From Shimia sp. CNT1-13L.2 (GTDB taxonomy: Bacteria; Pseudomonadota; Alphaproteobacteria; Rhodobacterales; Rhodobacteraceae): a DNA stretch of 64,000 bases. The notes beneath the pieces were generated by a model. That model ran no database searches. It had not been told where the DNA came from and saw only the letters and a program-made list of their open reading frames with translations. Within the stretch, counting starts at the first letter, position 1, and each line of letters begins with the position of its first letter. This document shows, piece after piece, positions 9,490 through 18,562 of the stretch. Location: the NCBI RefSeq assembly GCF_024331145.1, contig NZ_JANDJO010000001.1, positions 248,001 to 312,000 on the forward strand, read 5' to 3'. The position numbers and the translations under genes are program-made.

Positions 9490-10683
9490 ATGAACATCCA
9501 CGAATATCAGGCGAAGGCTCTGCTTCGCACCTACGGTGCCCCCGTTTCCGAGGGCCGTGTCGTTCTCAAGGCCGAAGATGCAAAAACCGCAGCTGGTGAA
9601 CTCGACGGCCCGCTCTGGGTGGTCAAGGCACAGATCCACGCAGGTGGTCGCGGCAAGGGCTCGTTCAAAGAGGCCGACGCTGGTGAAAAGGGCGGTGTCC
9701 GCCTGACCAAGTCGGTTGAAGAAGCCGCCGAAGAAGCCAAGAAGATGCTGGGCCGCACCCTTGTGACCCACCAGACCGGCCCGGCCGGCAAGCAAGTCAA
9801 CCGCATCTACATCGAAGCCGGTTCCGGCATCGAGCGCGAACTCTATCTCGCCCTGCTGGTTGACCGCGTCACCTCGCGCGTCTCCTTCGTCTGCTCGACC
9901 GAAGGCGGCATGGACATCGAGGAAGTCGCCGCATCGACCCCGGAAAAGATCCTGTCGTTCTCGGTTGACCCGGCCACCGGCTACCAGGCCTACCACGGCC
10001 GCCGCATCGCCTTCTCGCTGGGCCTCGAAGGCAAGCAGGTCAAGGAATGCGTTGCCCTGATGGGTCAGCTCTACAAAGCCTTCATCGAGAAGGACATGGA
10101 GATGCTGGAAATCAACCCGCTGATCGTCACCGACGAGGGTTCGCTCAAGGTGCTCGACGCCAAGCTGGGTTTTGACGGCAACGCTGTCTATCGCCACCAG
10201 GACGTTGCCGCTCTGCGCGACGAGACCGAAGAAGACCCCAAAGAGCTGGAAGCGTCGAAATACGACCTGAACTACATCGCTCTGGACGGTGAAATCGGCT
10301 GCATGGTGAACGGCGCGGGCCTCGCGATGGCCACCATGGACATCATCAAGCTTTATGGCGCGGAACCGGCAAACTTCCTCGACGTTGGTGGCGGCGCCAC
10401 CAAAGAGAAGGTGACCGAAGCCTTCAAGATCATCACCTCGGACCCGAACGTCAAAGGCATCCTGGTGAACATCTTCGGCGGCATCATGCGCTGTGACGTC
10501 ATCGCCGAGGGCGTTGTTGCCGCAGTGAAAGAAGTTGGCCTCGAAGTGCCGCTGGTTGTCCGCCTCGAAGGCACCAACGTTGAAAAGGGCAAGGAGATCA
10601 TCAACACCTCCGGCCTCAACGTGATCGCCGCCGACAACCTCAGCGACGGCGCCGAAAAGATCGTGAAAGCGGTCAAGGGCTAA
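9490..10683 (+). CDS. sucC: Succinyl-CoA ligase beta subunit
   Basis: A 397-residue ADP/GDP-binding subunit of succinyl-CoA synthetase, which conserves the thioester energy as a nucleoside triphosphate. [16 protein letters not shown] starts the ATP-grasp fold, [12 protein letters not shown] is the conserved nucleotide segment, and [12 protein letters not shown] near the C-terminus contacts SucD. I chose ATG 9490 because MNIHEYQ is the family start; the 14-residue upstream extension is not conserved-looking. Unusually, sucD does not follow directly: a sulfotransferase-like gene of about 1 kb intervenes. Confidence 0.96.
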   Translation: MNIHEYQAKALLRTYGAPVSEGRVVLKAEDAKTAAGELDGPLWVVKAQIHAGGRGKGSFKEADAGEKGGVRLTKSVEEAAEEAKKMLGRTLVTHQTGPAGKQVNRIYIEAGSGIERELYLALLVDRVTSRVSFVCSTEGGMDIEEVAASTPEKILSFSVDPATGYQAYHGRRIAFSLGLEGKQVKECVALMGQLYKAFIEKDMEMLEINPLIVTDEGSLKVLDAKLGFDGNAVYRHQDVAALRDETEEDPKELEASKYDLNYIALDGEIGCMVNGAGLAMATMDIIKLYGAEPANFLDVGGGATKEKVTEAFKIITSDPNVKGILVNIFGGIMRCDVIAEGVVAAVKEVGLEVPLVVRLEGTNVEKGKEIINTSGLNVIAADNLSDGAEKIVKAVKG

Positions 10684-10692
10684 AACCTCTTC

Positions 10693-10715
10693 GGGTGGCC
10701 TGCCTTGGGCCACCC
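10693..10715 (+). terminator. GC-rich hairpin after sucC
   Basis: GGGTGGCC and GGCCACCC (8-bp perfect stem, 7-base loop) follow 9 bases after the sucC stop. There is no strong T-run, so it may pause or protect the mRNA rather than end it. Confidence 0.45.
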
Positions 10716-10748
10716 GCTCCCCCCCTGTTATTCTGCATGAGCGTCTAG

Positions 10749-11783
10749 ATGGAAATCATCGTTCATATCGGCCGCCCCAAGACCGGCTCCACCACGATCC
10801 AGTCTTTCCTTGATCTGAACAAGGAAGCTCTGGTGGATCAGGGCATTCACTATGCGGCCGAGCTCAGCAACACGCCGAGCCAGAAAGAATTCGCCATCGC
10901 GGCCTGCGATTTCGGCGACATGAAAGTGCCCGCAGGCTCCGTGCGCACCATGGCCAAGATCACCGGCCGTGAATCGCTGCGCAAATACGCGGCCGCCTTC
11001 GAAGAGAAATTCGCCGCAGCCCGCGCCAAGCTGGGCAAGGACGACACGCTCGTCATCTCCTGCGAACAGATCAGCGTCTGGTTCCAGAAGGTCGAGAAGA
11101 TCAAGAAGGTCGACGCCTACTTCAAACAGTTCGCCGACAAGGTGCGCTATGTCATCTACCTGCGCCGTCAGGAAGACGTGATCCCCTCGTCCTACTCGCA
11201 GCGTATCAAGGTGGGCCAGACGATCTCCTTCCAGGAACACATCGACGGGCTGATCAAGAAACTCGACTACAACAAGATGGTCTCCAACTGGGCCGAGGCC
11301 GTGGGCAAGGACAACATCCTGCCTGCCCTGCTCGAACCCGACTATCTGCTGAACGGCGATCTTGTGGATGATCTCTGCCAGTTGCTGAAGATTGATCGCA
11401 GCGGTCTGAAAACCCCGCCGCGCGCCAACGAAGCACTCTCGGTGGATGCCACGACCGTGCTGCGCATCCTGAACGAGATCGAACCCTTCGCCACCCCCGA
11501 AGGCGATTACAACCCGCGCCGCACGGGTGTCCTGACCAAGCTGATGGAGATGTCGATCGGCGGCGATCGCCAGGGCCTGACCCGCGATCAGTACGAAGCC
11601 CTCCGCAATGCGATGGACCCACACAACGAACAGCTGCGCGCCGCCTTCTTCCCCGAGCGCGAGGTGCTGTTTCCCCGCCGCCCGGACCAGAAACTCGTCG
11701 AACCCCAGGAAGAGACGAACACCGACGCAATCGAATTGGCCCTTCGCCTGAACTATGGCGCCGAGCCCAAACCAACCACGTAA
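10749..11783 (+). CDS. Sulfotransferase-family protein inserted between sucC and sucD
   Basis: A 344-residue protein. EIIVHIGRPKTGSTTIQSFL at the very N-terminus fits the 5'-phosphosulfate (PAPS) binding loop of sulfotransferases (PKTGST). VIYLRRQEDVIPSSYSQRI around residue 135 fits the 3'-phosphate-binding Arg...Ser segment. No signal peptide or membrane helix, so it would act on a cytosolic substrate such as a nascent surface polysaccharide or lipid precursor. Substrate unknown. It lies between sucC and sucD on the same strand, with 65 and 25 bases to its neighbours, so it is probably cotranscribed with them. Codon use is closer to the suc genes than in the glycosyltransferase at 8.3 kb. 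Confidence 0.7.
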   Translation: MEIIVHIGRPKTGSTTIQSFLDLNKEALVDQGIHYAAELSNTPSQKEFAIAACDFGDMKVPAGSVRTMAKITGRESLRKYAAAFEEKFAAARAKLGKDDTLVISCEQISVWFQKVEKIKKVDAYFKQFADKVRYVIYLRRQEDVIPSSYSQRIKVGQTISFQEHIDGLIKKLDYNKMVSNWAEAVGKDNILPALLEPDYLLNGDLVDDLCQLLKIDRSGLKTPPRANEALSVDATTVLRILNEIEPFATPEGDYNPRRTGVLTKLMEMSIGGDRQGLTRDQYEALRNAMDPHNEQLRAAFFPEREVLFPRRPDQKLVEPQEETNTDAIELALRLNYGAEPKPTT

Positions 11784-11808
11784 TTCACTGAACTGAGGAA
11801 CCACAAAA

Positions 11809-12696
11809 ATGGCCGTACTCGTAGACGAAAACACCAAAGTTATCTGCCAGGGCTTCACCGGCTCGCAAGGCACCTTCCACTCGGAGCAGGCAATCGCCTA
11901 TGGCACCCAGATGGTCGGCGGCGTCACCCCCGGCAAAGGTGGCAACGAACACCTGGGCCTGCCCGTGTTCAACTCGGTCCACGAGGCCAAGGCGAAAACC
12001 GAAGCCAACGCCTCGGTGATCTACGTGCCCCCGCCCTTCGCGGCCGACTCGATCCTCGAAGCCATCGACGCCGAGATGGAACTGATCGTCTGCATCACCG
12101 AAGGCATTCCGGTGCTGGACATGATGAAAGTAAAGCGCGCGCTCGAGAACTCCTCGTCGCGCCTGATCGGCCCGAACTGCCCCGGCATCATCACCCCCGA
12201 CGCCTGCAAGATCGGCATCATGCCCGGCCACATCCACAAGCGTGGCTCGGTTGGCGTTGTCTCGCGCTCGGGTACCCTGACCTATGAAGCCGTGAAACAG
12301 ACCGCAGACATCGGCCTCGGCCAGTCGACCGCCGTCGGTATCGGTGGCGACCCGATCAAGGGCACCGAGCACATCGACGTCCTCGACATGTTCCTGTCGG
12401 ACGAAGAAACCCAGTCGATCATCATGATCGGCGAGATCGGTGGTTCGGCCGAAGAAGAAGCCGCAGAATTCCTCGCCAACGAGCGCAAGAAAGGCCGCTG
12501 GAAGCCGGTCGCTGGCTTCATCGCGGGCCGCACCGCACCTCCGGGCCGCCGCATGGGCCACGCCGGTGCCATCGTTGCCGGTGGTAAAGGCGGCGCGGAA
12601 GACAAGATCGCAGCCATGAACGAAGCTGGCATCGTGGTCGCCGACAGCCCCGCAGGCCTCGGCGAAGCCATGCTGAAAGCCATCGAACTCGGCTAA
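11809..12696 (+). CDS. sucD: Succinyl-CoA ligase alpha subunit
   Basis: A 295-residue CoA-binding, phosphohistidine subunit of succinyl-CoA synthetase. Hallmarks are [19 protein letters not shown] (CoA binding), [10 protein letters not shown], and GHAGAIV near residue 250 with the catalytic histidine. SD GAGGAACC precedes the start. It partners SucC, from which it is separated by a sulfotransferase-like gene. Directly downstream are strong GC hairpins rather than sucA. Confidence 0.96.
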   Translation: MAVLVDENTKVICQGFTGSQGTFHSEQAIAYGTQMVGGVTPGKGGNEHLGLPVFNSVHEAKAKTEANASVIYVPPPFAADSILEAIDAEMELIVCITEGIPVLDMMKVKRALENSSSRLIGPNCPGIITPDACKIGIMPGHIHKRGSVGVVSRSGTLTYEAVKQTADIGLGQSTAVGIGGDPIKGTEHIDVLDMFLSDEETQSIIMIGEIGGSAEEEAAEFLANERKKGRWKPVAGFIAGRTAPPGRRMGHAGAIVAGGKGGAEDKIAAMNEAGIVVADSPAGLGEAMLKAIELG

Positions 12697-12705
12697 ACCA
12701 ACCTC

Positions 12706-12759
12706 GTCCCGGGGCATACCCCGGGACCACGACCGGAGGCCCCGGGACAAGCCCGGGGC
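12706..12759 (+). repeat. Two perfect GC-rich hairpins after sucD
   Basis: GTCCCGGGG-CATA-CCCCGGGAC (12706-12727) is a perfect 9-bp stem with a 4-base loop. GCCCCGGG-ACAAG-CCCGGGGC (12739-12759) is a perfect 8-bp stem. No T-run follows. They may be mRNA-stabilising or attenuating structures, or part of a repeat family. Confidence 0.65.
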
Positions 12760-12768
12760 GCGACACGC

Positions 12769-13545
12769 ATGAAGGCCAACGCCAAGGCACATGAACATAG
12801 GGCAGCGCCTGACCCTGGGGGGGCGCCAAGCGCCCTCCCGTGGGGAGGGTCGGGCGCTGCCCGGCGTTGCCGCCGGGCGGGGATTGCCGCAATTGCCGCG
12901 GCGCTTTCAAGCTTAATGCTCACGTCGCCTTCACTGGCCGGTGCATCACTTGTCGACAAAACAATGCTTGCCTGTGGAAAGGCCATGGAATTTGGCCCTA
13001 ACCTCAAGAGCACTTTAAGCTCTTTCGGCTGGATTGAATTCTCCGCGCCGCTGTCAAAGCGATTCTCCAGACTCGCCCATGACGGATACGGCCTTTTGTT
13101 TTCGCTGGATCCGGAAAGTGAAATGGACTGGAACGAAGTCCTGGAGACTGGCAAATCCTTTACCAGCCACCATCTCGAGATGTTGCAACGAGGCGACGCT
13201 TGGGGCTTTGTCGATACCAAGAATCCCAAAGCGGTTCTTTTGGTGATCGGGTCAACAAAAAACGGCAAAATCGACCTTGAGTGCCTTTACGCAGGACCGT
13301 CCTCTGAGCAATCCGACAAGATGTTGGATGAGCTGAGAGAACGCTACAAACAGCTAGGCATCACTCAGATGCACCCGGAAGCCCATCTTGCCTACGGAGA
13401 ACTCAACTCAGAGATTGGCTCTCCAACCAGAAGCGCAGTGTTGTCCATACAGATTGCGAAATACCTAGAACCAATGAACGGCATTTGGGGAAGGCCTGCT
13501 CGTGTAGAGACAGCTTTCTCTATTCGCAAACAATCCAAGAAGTGA
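12769..13545 (+). CDS. Secreted protein of unknown function, between sucD and sucA
   Basis: An open frame of 258 residues. About residues 34-57 (RRCRR then AGIAAIAAALSSLMLTSPSLAGA) form a plausible signal peptide ending SLAGA. The preceding 30-odd residues are Pro/Gly/Ala/Arg-rich and are encoded by a GC-rich hairpin repeat at 12800-12862, so the first part is unlikely to be ancestral protein sequence. The mature part contains two cysteines and no family I recognise. Base composition drops clearly after the repeat compared with sucD and sucA. The gene ends 10 bases before sucA. The start is uncertain: no ATG/GTG/TTG lies between the repeat and the hydrophobic core. Confidence 0.55.
   Translation: MKANAKAHEHRAAPDPGGAPSALPWGGSGAARRCRRAGIAAIAAALSSLMLTSPSLAGASLVDKTMLACGKAMEFGPNLKSTLSSFGWIEFSAPLSKRFSRLAHDGYGLLFSLDPESEMDWNEVLETGKSFTSHHLEMLQRGDAWGFVDTKNPKAVLLVIGSTKNGKIDLECLYAGPSSEQSDKMLDELRERYKQLGITQMHPEAHLAYGELNSEIGSPTRSAVLSIQIAKYLEPMNGIWGRPARVETAFSIRKQSKK
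12800..12862 (+). repeat. Compound GC hairpin (REP-like element), copy 1
   Basis: The outer stem GGGCAGCGCC (12800-12809) pairs with GGCGCTGCCC (12853-12862). Inside are GGGCGC-CAA-GCGCCC and CCCTCCC-GTG-GGGAGGG, giving a branched palindrome. The 10-mer GGGCAGCGCC recurs in a similar structure at 59987-59996. It lies inside the 5' part of the open frame beginning at 12769. Confidence 0.65.
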
Positions 13546-13555
13546 GGCTTCGAAT

Positions 13556-16513
13556 ATGACAGACCAAAGCCCAAACGACATCTTCCACGCCTCCAGCTTC
13601 ATGCAGGGGCACAACGCGGAATACCTCGAACAGATGTATGCCCGCTACGCGAGCGATCCCAATGCCGTTGACGAGGCATGGCAGGCCTTCTTCCGCCAGC
13701 TGGGCGACGCCGAACTCGACGTCAAGGCCGAGGCAAACGGCCCCTCGTGGCAGCGCACCGACTGGCCGCCGCAACCCGCGGACGAGCTGACCTCCGCCCT
13801 CACCGGCGAATGGGCCGAACCCTCCGAAGCCAAGGCGGCAGGCAACAAGATCAAGGCCAAGGCCGCCGAGAAAGGCGTCGAGGTTTCCGACGCACAGGTC
13901 CGTCAGGCGGTGCTGGATTCGATCCGCGCCCTGATGCTGATCCGGGCCTACCGTATCCGCGGCCACCTGGTTGCAGACCTCGATCCGCTGGGCATGCGCA
14001 GCCAGACCCCGCACCCCGAGCTTGATCCGAAATCCTATGGCTTCACCGACGCCGACATGGACCGCCCGATCTTTATCGACAAGGTTCTCGGCCTCGAAAT
14101 CGCCACCATGCGCCAGATCGTCGACATCGTGAAGCGCACCTACTGCGGCACCTTCGCGCTGCAATACATGCACATCTCGAACCCCGAGCAGGCCGCCTGG
14201 CTGAAAGAGCGTATCGAGGGTTACGACAAGGAAATCAAGTTCACCCGCGAAGGCCGCAAGGCCATCCTGAACAAGATGGTCGAGGCCGAGGGCTTCGAGA
14301 AATTCCTGCACGTCAAATACATGGGCACCAAGCGTTTCGGTCTGGATGGCGGTGAATCGCTGATCCCGGCAATGGAACAGATCATCAAGCGCGGCGGCTC
14401 GCTCGGCCTCAAGGAAATCGTGATCGGCATGCCCCACCGTGGCCGCCTCTCGGTTCTGGCCAACGTGATGCAGAAACCCTACCGCGCGATCTTCAACGAA
14501 TTCCAGGGCGGCTCGTTCAAGCCCGAAGACGTGGACGGCTCGGGCGACGTGAAATACCACCTCGGCGCCTCTTCCGACCGTGAATTCGACGGCAACAACG
14601 TGCACCTGTCGCTGACCGCCAACCCCTCGCACCTCGAGGCGGTGAACCCGGTTGTTCTCGGCAAGGTCCGCGCCAAGCAGGACCAGCTCAATGATGACGA
14701 GCGCACCGCCGTCATGCCGATCCTGCTGCACGGCGACGCTGCCTTCGCAGGTCAGGGTGTCGTGGCCGAATGTTTCGCCCTCTCCGGCCTCAAGGGCCAC
14801 AAGACCGGCGGCACCATGCACATCGTGGTGAACAACCAGATCGGCTTTACTACCGCGCCGCACTTCTCGCGCTCCTCGCCCTACCCGACCGACAACGCCC
14901 TGGTGGTGGAAGCCCCGATCTTCCACGTCAACGGCGACGACCCCGAGGCCGTGGTCCACGCTGCCAAGGTCGCGACCGAATTCCGCCAGAAGTTCCAGAA
15001 AGACGTCGTCATCGACATGTTCTGCTATCGCCGCTTCGGTCACAACGAAGGCGACGAGCCGATGTTCACCAACCCGGTGATGTACAAGAAGATCAAGGGC
15101 CACAAGACCACCCTGTCGCTCTACACCGAGCGTCTGGTCAAGGACGGCCTGATCCCCGAAGGCGAAATCGAAGACATGAAGGCGGCCTTCCAGGCCAAGC
15201 TGAACGACGAATTCGAAATCGGCAAGGAATACAAGCCCAACAAGGCCGACTGGCTGGATGGCCGCTGGTCGCACCTCGATCGCGAAGATGGCGACTACCA
15301 GCGCGGCAAGACCTCGATCACCGAGGACACGCTGGCCGAAGTGGGCAAGGCCCTGACCACCGCGCCCGATGGCTTCCCGCTGCACCGGACCGTTGGCCGC
15401 CTGCTGGAAACCAAGAAAGCCATGTTCGAAAGCGGCAAGGGCTTTGACTGGGCCACCGCCGAGGCACTGGCCTATGGCTCGCTCCTGACCGAAGGCCACC
15501 ACGTGCGCCTCGCGGGCCAGGACGCCACCCGCGGTACCTTCTCACAGCGCCATTCGGGCCTGGTGAACCAGGAAACCGAAGAACGCTACTACCCGCTCAA
15601 CAACATCCGCAAGGGTCAGGCGCAATACGAAGTCATCGACTCGGCCCTGTCGGAATACGCGGTTCTGGGCTTTGAATACGGCTACTCGCTGGCGGAACCG
15701 AACGCGCTCACCCTCTGGGAAGCCCAGTTCGGCGACTTCGCCAACGGTGCTCAGATCATGTTCGACCAGTTCATCTCTTCGGGTGAATCGAAATGGCTGC
15801 GGATGTCAGGTCTCACCGTCCTCCTGCCGCACGGCTTCGAAGGTCAGGGCCCCGAGCACTCCTCGGCTCGTCTGGAACGCTTCCTGCAGATGTGCGGTGG
15901 CGACAACTGGATCGTGGCGAACTGCTCGACCCCGGCCAACTACTTCCACATCCTGCGCCGCCAGATCCACCGCAGTTTCCGCAAACCGCTGATCCTGATG
16001 ACGCCGAAATCGCTTCTGCGCCACAAGCTCTGCATCTCGGAAGCCAGCGAATTCACCGATGGCTCCTCGTTCCACCGCGTCCTCTGGGACGACGCACAAC
16101 AGGGCAACTCGGACACTGCGCTGAAGGCCGACAAGGACATCAAGCGCGTCGTCATGTGCTCGGGCAAGGTCTACTATGACCTGCTGGAAGAACGTGACGC
16201 CCGTGGCATCGACGATGTCTACCTGATGCGGATCGAACAATACTATCCGTTCCCGGCGCACTCGCTCATCAAGGAGCTCGACCGCTTCAAAGATGCCGAG
16301 ATGGTCTGGTGTCAGGAAGAACCCAAGAACCAGGGCGCGTGGTCGTTCATCGAGCCGAACATCGAGTGGGCCCTCACTCGTATCAAGGCAAAGCACACCC
16401 GCCCGACCTACGCAGGCCGTCCCGCATCGGCCTCGCCCGCAACTGGCCTCGCAAGCCAACACAAAGCCCAACAAGAGGCGCTGGTGAATGCCGCGCTGAC
16501 CATCGAAGGATAA
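13556..16513 (+). CDS. sucA: 2-oxoglutarate dehydrogenase E1 component
   Basis: A 985-residue thiamine diphosphate enzyme that decarboxylates 2-oxoglutarate and transfers the succinyl group to SucB. It has the N-terminal E2-binding segment (LEQMYARYASDPNAVDEAW), GMPHRGRL, HLGASSDRE, the TPP/Mg2+ region GDAAFAGQGVV...NNQIGFTT, and the C-terminal HGFEGQGPEHSSARLERFLQ. Length is normal. It is followed after 6 bases by sucB and is the start of the uninterrupted sucAB pair. Confidence 0.98.
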   Translation: MTDQSPNDIFHASSFMQGHNAEYLEQMYARYASDPNAVDEAWQAFFRQLGDAELDVKAEANGPSWQRTDWPPQPADELTSALTGEWAEPSEAKAAGNKIKAKAAEKGVEVSDAQVRQAVLDSIRALMLIRAYRIRGHLVADLDPLGMRSQTPHPELDPKSYGFTDADMDRPIFIDKVLGLEIATMRQIVDIVKRTYCGTFALQYMHISNPEQAAWLKERIEGYDKEIKFTREGRKAILNKMVEAEGFEKFLHVKYMGTKRFGLDGGESLIPAMEQIIKRGGSLGLKEIVIGMPHRGRLSVLANVMQKPYRAIFNEFQGGSFKPEDVDGSGDVKYHLGASSDREFDGNNVHLSLTANPSHLEAVNPVVLGKVRAKQDQLNDDERTAVMPILLHGDAAFAGQGVVAECFALSGLKGHKTGGTMHIVVNNQIGFTTAPHFSRSSPYPTDNALVVEAPIFHVNGDDPEAVVHAAKVATEFRQKFQKDVVIDMFCYRRFGHNEGDEPMFTNPVMYKKIKGHKTTLSLYTERLVKDGLIPEGEIEDMKAAFQAKLNDEFEIGKEYKPNKADWLDGRWSHLDREDGDYQRGKTSITEDTLAEVGKALTTAPDGFPLHRTVGRLLETKKAMFESGKGFDWATAEALAYGSLLTEGHHVRLAGQDATRGTFSQRHSGLVNQETEERYYPLNNIRKGQAQYEVIDSALSEYAVLGFEYGYSLAEPNALTLWEAQFGDFANGAQIMFDQFISSGESKWLRMSGLTVLLPHGFEGQGPEHSSARLERFLQMCGGDNWIVANCSTPANYFHILRRQIHRSFRKPLILMTPKSLLRHKLCISEASEFTDGSSFHRVLWDDAQQGNSDTALKADKDIKRVVMCSGKVYYDLLEERDARGIDDVYLMRIEQYYPFPAHSLIKELDRFKDAEMVWCQEEPKNQGAWSFIEPNIEWALTRIKAKHTRPTYAGRPASASPATGLASQHKAQQEALVNAALTIEG

Positions 16514-16519
16514 CGACAC

Positions 16520-18016
16520 ATGACCGAAGTTCGCGTCCCCACCCTTGGCGAAAGCGTCACCGAGGCCACCGTGGCCACCTGGTTCAAGAAACCGGGCGAC
16601 GCCGTTGCCGTTGACGAAATGCTCTGCGAGCTGGAAACCGACAAGGTAACCGTCGAGGTTCCCGCTCCGGCCGCTGGCGTCATGGGCGAAATCATCGCCG
16701 CTGAAGGCGACACCGTGGGCGTTGATGCCCTGCTGGCGACCATCGTGGCCGGTGACGGCGCCGCCGCAGCCCCTGCCCCGGCCGCCGAAGCCGCGCCCGC
16801 CGCTGCCCCCGCAGCCGCTGGCGGCGACAGCGTGGACGTCATGGTGCCGACCCTTGGTGAATCGGTGACCGAAGCCACCGTCTCGACCTGGTTCAAGGCC
16901 GTTGGCGACACCGTTGCCCAGGACGAAATGCTGTGCGAACTGGAAACCGACAAGGTGTCGGTCGAGGTTCCGGCCCCCGCCGCTGGTGTTCTGGCTGAAA
17001 TCACCGCGCCGGAAGGCACCACCGTGGACGCCACCGCCAAGCTGGCCGTGATCTCCTCGTCGGGTGCCGTTGCTGCCGCTGCTCCGGCCGCAGCCCCCGC
17101 TGCCGCGCCTGCAGCCGCTGGCAAAGACGTCGAAAACGCCCCCTCGGCCAACAAGCTGATGGCGGAAAAAGGCATCGACCCAGCCAACGTACAGGGCTCC
17201 GGCCGTGACGGTCGCATCATGAAGGAAGACGTGCTCAAGGCCGCCATCGCCCCGGCCCCCGCTGCGGCCCCGGCCCCGGCCGCCGCACCGCGCGCGCCGT
17301 CTGCTGCCGAAGATGCCGCCCGCGAAGAGCGCGTGAAGATGACCCGTCTGCGCCAGACCATCGCCCGCCGCCTGAAGGACGCGCAGAACACCGCCGCGAT
17401 CCTGACCACCTACAACGAGGTGGACATGACCGAGGCCATGGCGCTGCGCAAACAGTACAAGGACGAGTTCGAAAAGAAACACGGCGTCCGCCTGGGCTTC
17501 ATGTCCTTCTTCACCAAGGCCTGCTGCCACGCGCTGAAAGAAGTGCCGGAAGTGAACGCCGAGATCGACGGCACCGACATCGTCTACAAGAACTACGTCC
17601 ACATGGGCATCGCCGCAGGCACCCCGCAGGGTCTCGTGGTTCCGGTGATCCGCGACGCCGACAAGATGTCCTTTGCCGAGATCGAGAAAGCCATCGGTGA
17701 AAAAGGCCGCCGCGCCCGCGACGGCAAACTCTCCATGGCCGAGATGCAGGGCGGCACCTTCACCATCTCCAACGGTGGTGTCTACGGCTCGCTGATGTCC
17801 TCGCCGATCCTCAACCCCCCGCAGTCGGGTATCCTCGGCATGCACAAGATCCAGGACCGCCCGATGGTCATCAACGGCGAGATCAAGATCCGCCCGATGA
17901 TGTACCTGGCCCTGTCCTACGATCACCGCATCGTCGACGGCAAAGGCGCCGTGACCTTCCTCGTCCGCGTAAAAGAGGCACTGGAAGACCCCCGTCGCCT
18001 GCTGATGGATCTGTAA
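16520..18016 (+). CDS. sucB: 2-oxoglutarate dehydrogenase E2, dihydrolipoamide succinyltransferase, with two lipoyl domains
   Basis: A 498-residue core subunit that moves succinyl from E1 to CoA. It carries two tandem lipoyl domains, each with ELETDKV (the first lipoyl lysine is about Lys42, the second about Lys147), joined by Ala/Pro-rich linkers. A peripheral-subunit binding domain follows ([21 protein letters not shown]), then the catalytic domain ending with SYDHRIVDG, which holds the catalytic His/Asp. Many SucB proteins have a single lipoyl domain; two is a variant known in alphaproteobacteria. Near-identical lipoyl repeats suggest a duplication. Confidence 0.97.
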   Translation: MTEVRVPTLGESVTEATVATWFKKPGDAVAVDEMLCELETDKVTVEVPAPAAGVMGEIIAAEGDTVGVDALLATIVAGDGAAAAPAPAAEAAPAAAPAAAGGDSVDVMVPTLGESVTEATVSTWFKAVGDTVAQDEMLCELETDKVSVEVPAPAAGVLAEITAPEGTTVDATAKLAVISSSGAVAAAAPAAAPAAAPAAAGKDVENAPSANKLMAEKGIDPANVQGSGRDGRIMKEDVLKAAIAPAPAAAPAPAAAPRAPSAAEDAAREERVKMTRLRQTIARRLKDAQNTAAILTTYNEVDMTEAMALRKQYKDEFEKKHGVRLGFMSFFTKACCHALKEVPEVNAEIDGTDIVYKNYVHMGIAAGTPQGLVVPVIRDADKMSFAEIEKAIGEKGRRARDGKLSMAEMQGGTFTISNGGVYGSLMSSPILNPPQSGILGMHKIQDRPMVINGEIKIRPMMYLALSYDHRIVDGKGAVTFLVRVKEALEDPRRLLMDL

Positions 18017-18024
18017 TCCAAACC

Positions 18025-18089
18025 GATCCTCTCCACGGCAGGGTATCTGCTCGTGGAGAGGATCACTCGCTGCCCGGCACAGTCGGGCA
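18025..18089 (+). terminator. Long perfect hairpin after sucB, then a second short one
   Basis: GATCCTCTCCACG (18025-18037) pairs perfectly over 13 bp with CGTGGAGAGGATC (18052-18064), with a 14-base loop. It is followed by TGCCCG (18071-18076)/CGGGCA (18084-18089). It starts 8 bases after the sucB stop. No T-run follows, so factor-independent termination is uncertain; it could be an RNA-protection or processing element separating sucAB from the lpd transcript. Confidence 0.6.
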
Positions 18090-18189
18090 GACGCACTCTT
18101 CGCTACACTCCCGAACAAAAGTTGAGTGGAATCAAAGCGCAGCCCCCGTGAATGGCGCATCCTGTTGGAAACAACAAAGGAACTGACTC

Positions 18190-18459
18190 ATGGCTACTCA
18201 CATCCTCTGGCAAGCAGACGTCGCTGACTTCGACGCCTGGCTCACGGTCTTCAAGGACGATGCCAAGAACCGCAAGGCCTCGGGCATTGTCGACCTCCAC
18301 GTCTGGAGCGACCCGGACAAGGCAGACCACGCCGTTGCCCTCTTTGCCGTAACCGATCTCGACCGCGCCCGCGCCTTCTTCGGCTCGGAAGAGCTTGCCA
18401 TGCACATGGAGCGCGACGGCGTCATCAACGTCTCCGTCAAACTCCTGACCCCCGCCTAA
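18190..18459 (+). CDS. Small alpha/beta protein of unknown function between sucB and lpd
   Basis: An 89-residue soluble protein starting MATHILWQADVADFDAWLTVFKDD. The pattern (a strand with W, then helix DFDAWLTVF, strands around VDLHVWSDP and AVALFAVTD, helix DRARAFFGSEEL, last strand VINVSVKLL) resembles a ferredoxin-like dimeric alpha-beta barrel, as in antibiotic-monooxygenase-like or DUF3764-like proteins. AAAGGAAC precedes the ATG. Codon use matches its neighbours. No active-site residues are recognisable. Confidence 0.7.
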   Translation: MATHILWQADVADFDAWLTVFKDDAKNRKASGIVDLHVWSDPDKADHAVALFAVTDLDRARAFFGSEELAMHMERDGVINVSVKLLTPA

Positions 18460-18520
18460 CCCTGATCGCCCAACGCGGCCAAACACGCAAAAGGACCGAG
18501 GTCCGCAAGGAAACACAACC

Positions 18521-18559
18521 ATGTCCCAATATGACGTCCCGATGATAGGCGCCGATTGA
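18521..18559 (+). pseudogene. Duplicated 5' end of lpd (12-codon leader)
   Basis: This reads MSQYDVPMIGAD then TGA. Its first 18 bases are identical to the start of lpd at 19500 (MSQYDV), and the following codons (P-M-I-G-A) remain similar to lpd I-I-I-G-A. AAGGAAA precedes its ATG, so it can be translated. Its stop lies 3 bases before the sulfotransferase start, allowing translational coupling. Best read as a remnant left when the sulfotransferase gene entered the lpd locus. Confidence 0.75.
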
Positions 18560-18562
18560 GCC

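Noticed and set aside
13520-15502. 660-codon open frame opposite sucA
   Set aside because: Antisense shadow of sucA; no recognisable motif, and sucA is intact on the other strand.
15806-18160. 784-codon open frame opposite sucA/sucB with Gly/Arg-rich repeats
   Set aside because: The repeats mirror the Ala/Pro linkers and duplicated lipoyl domains of SucB read in reverse.
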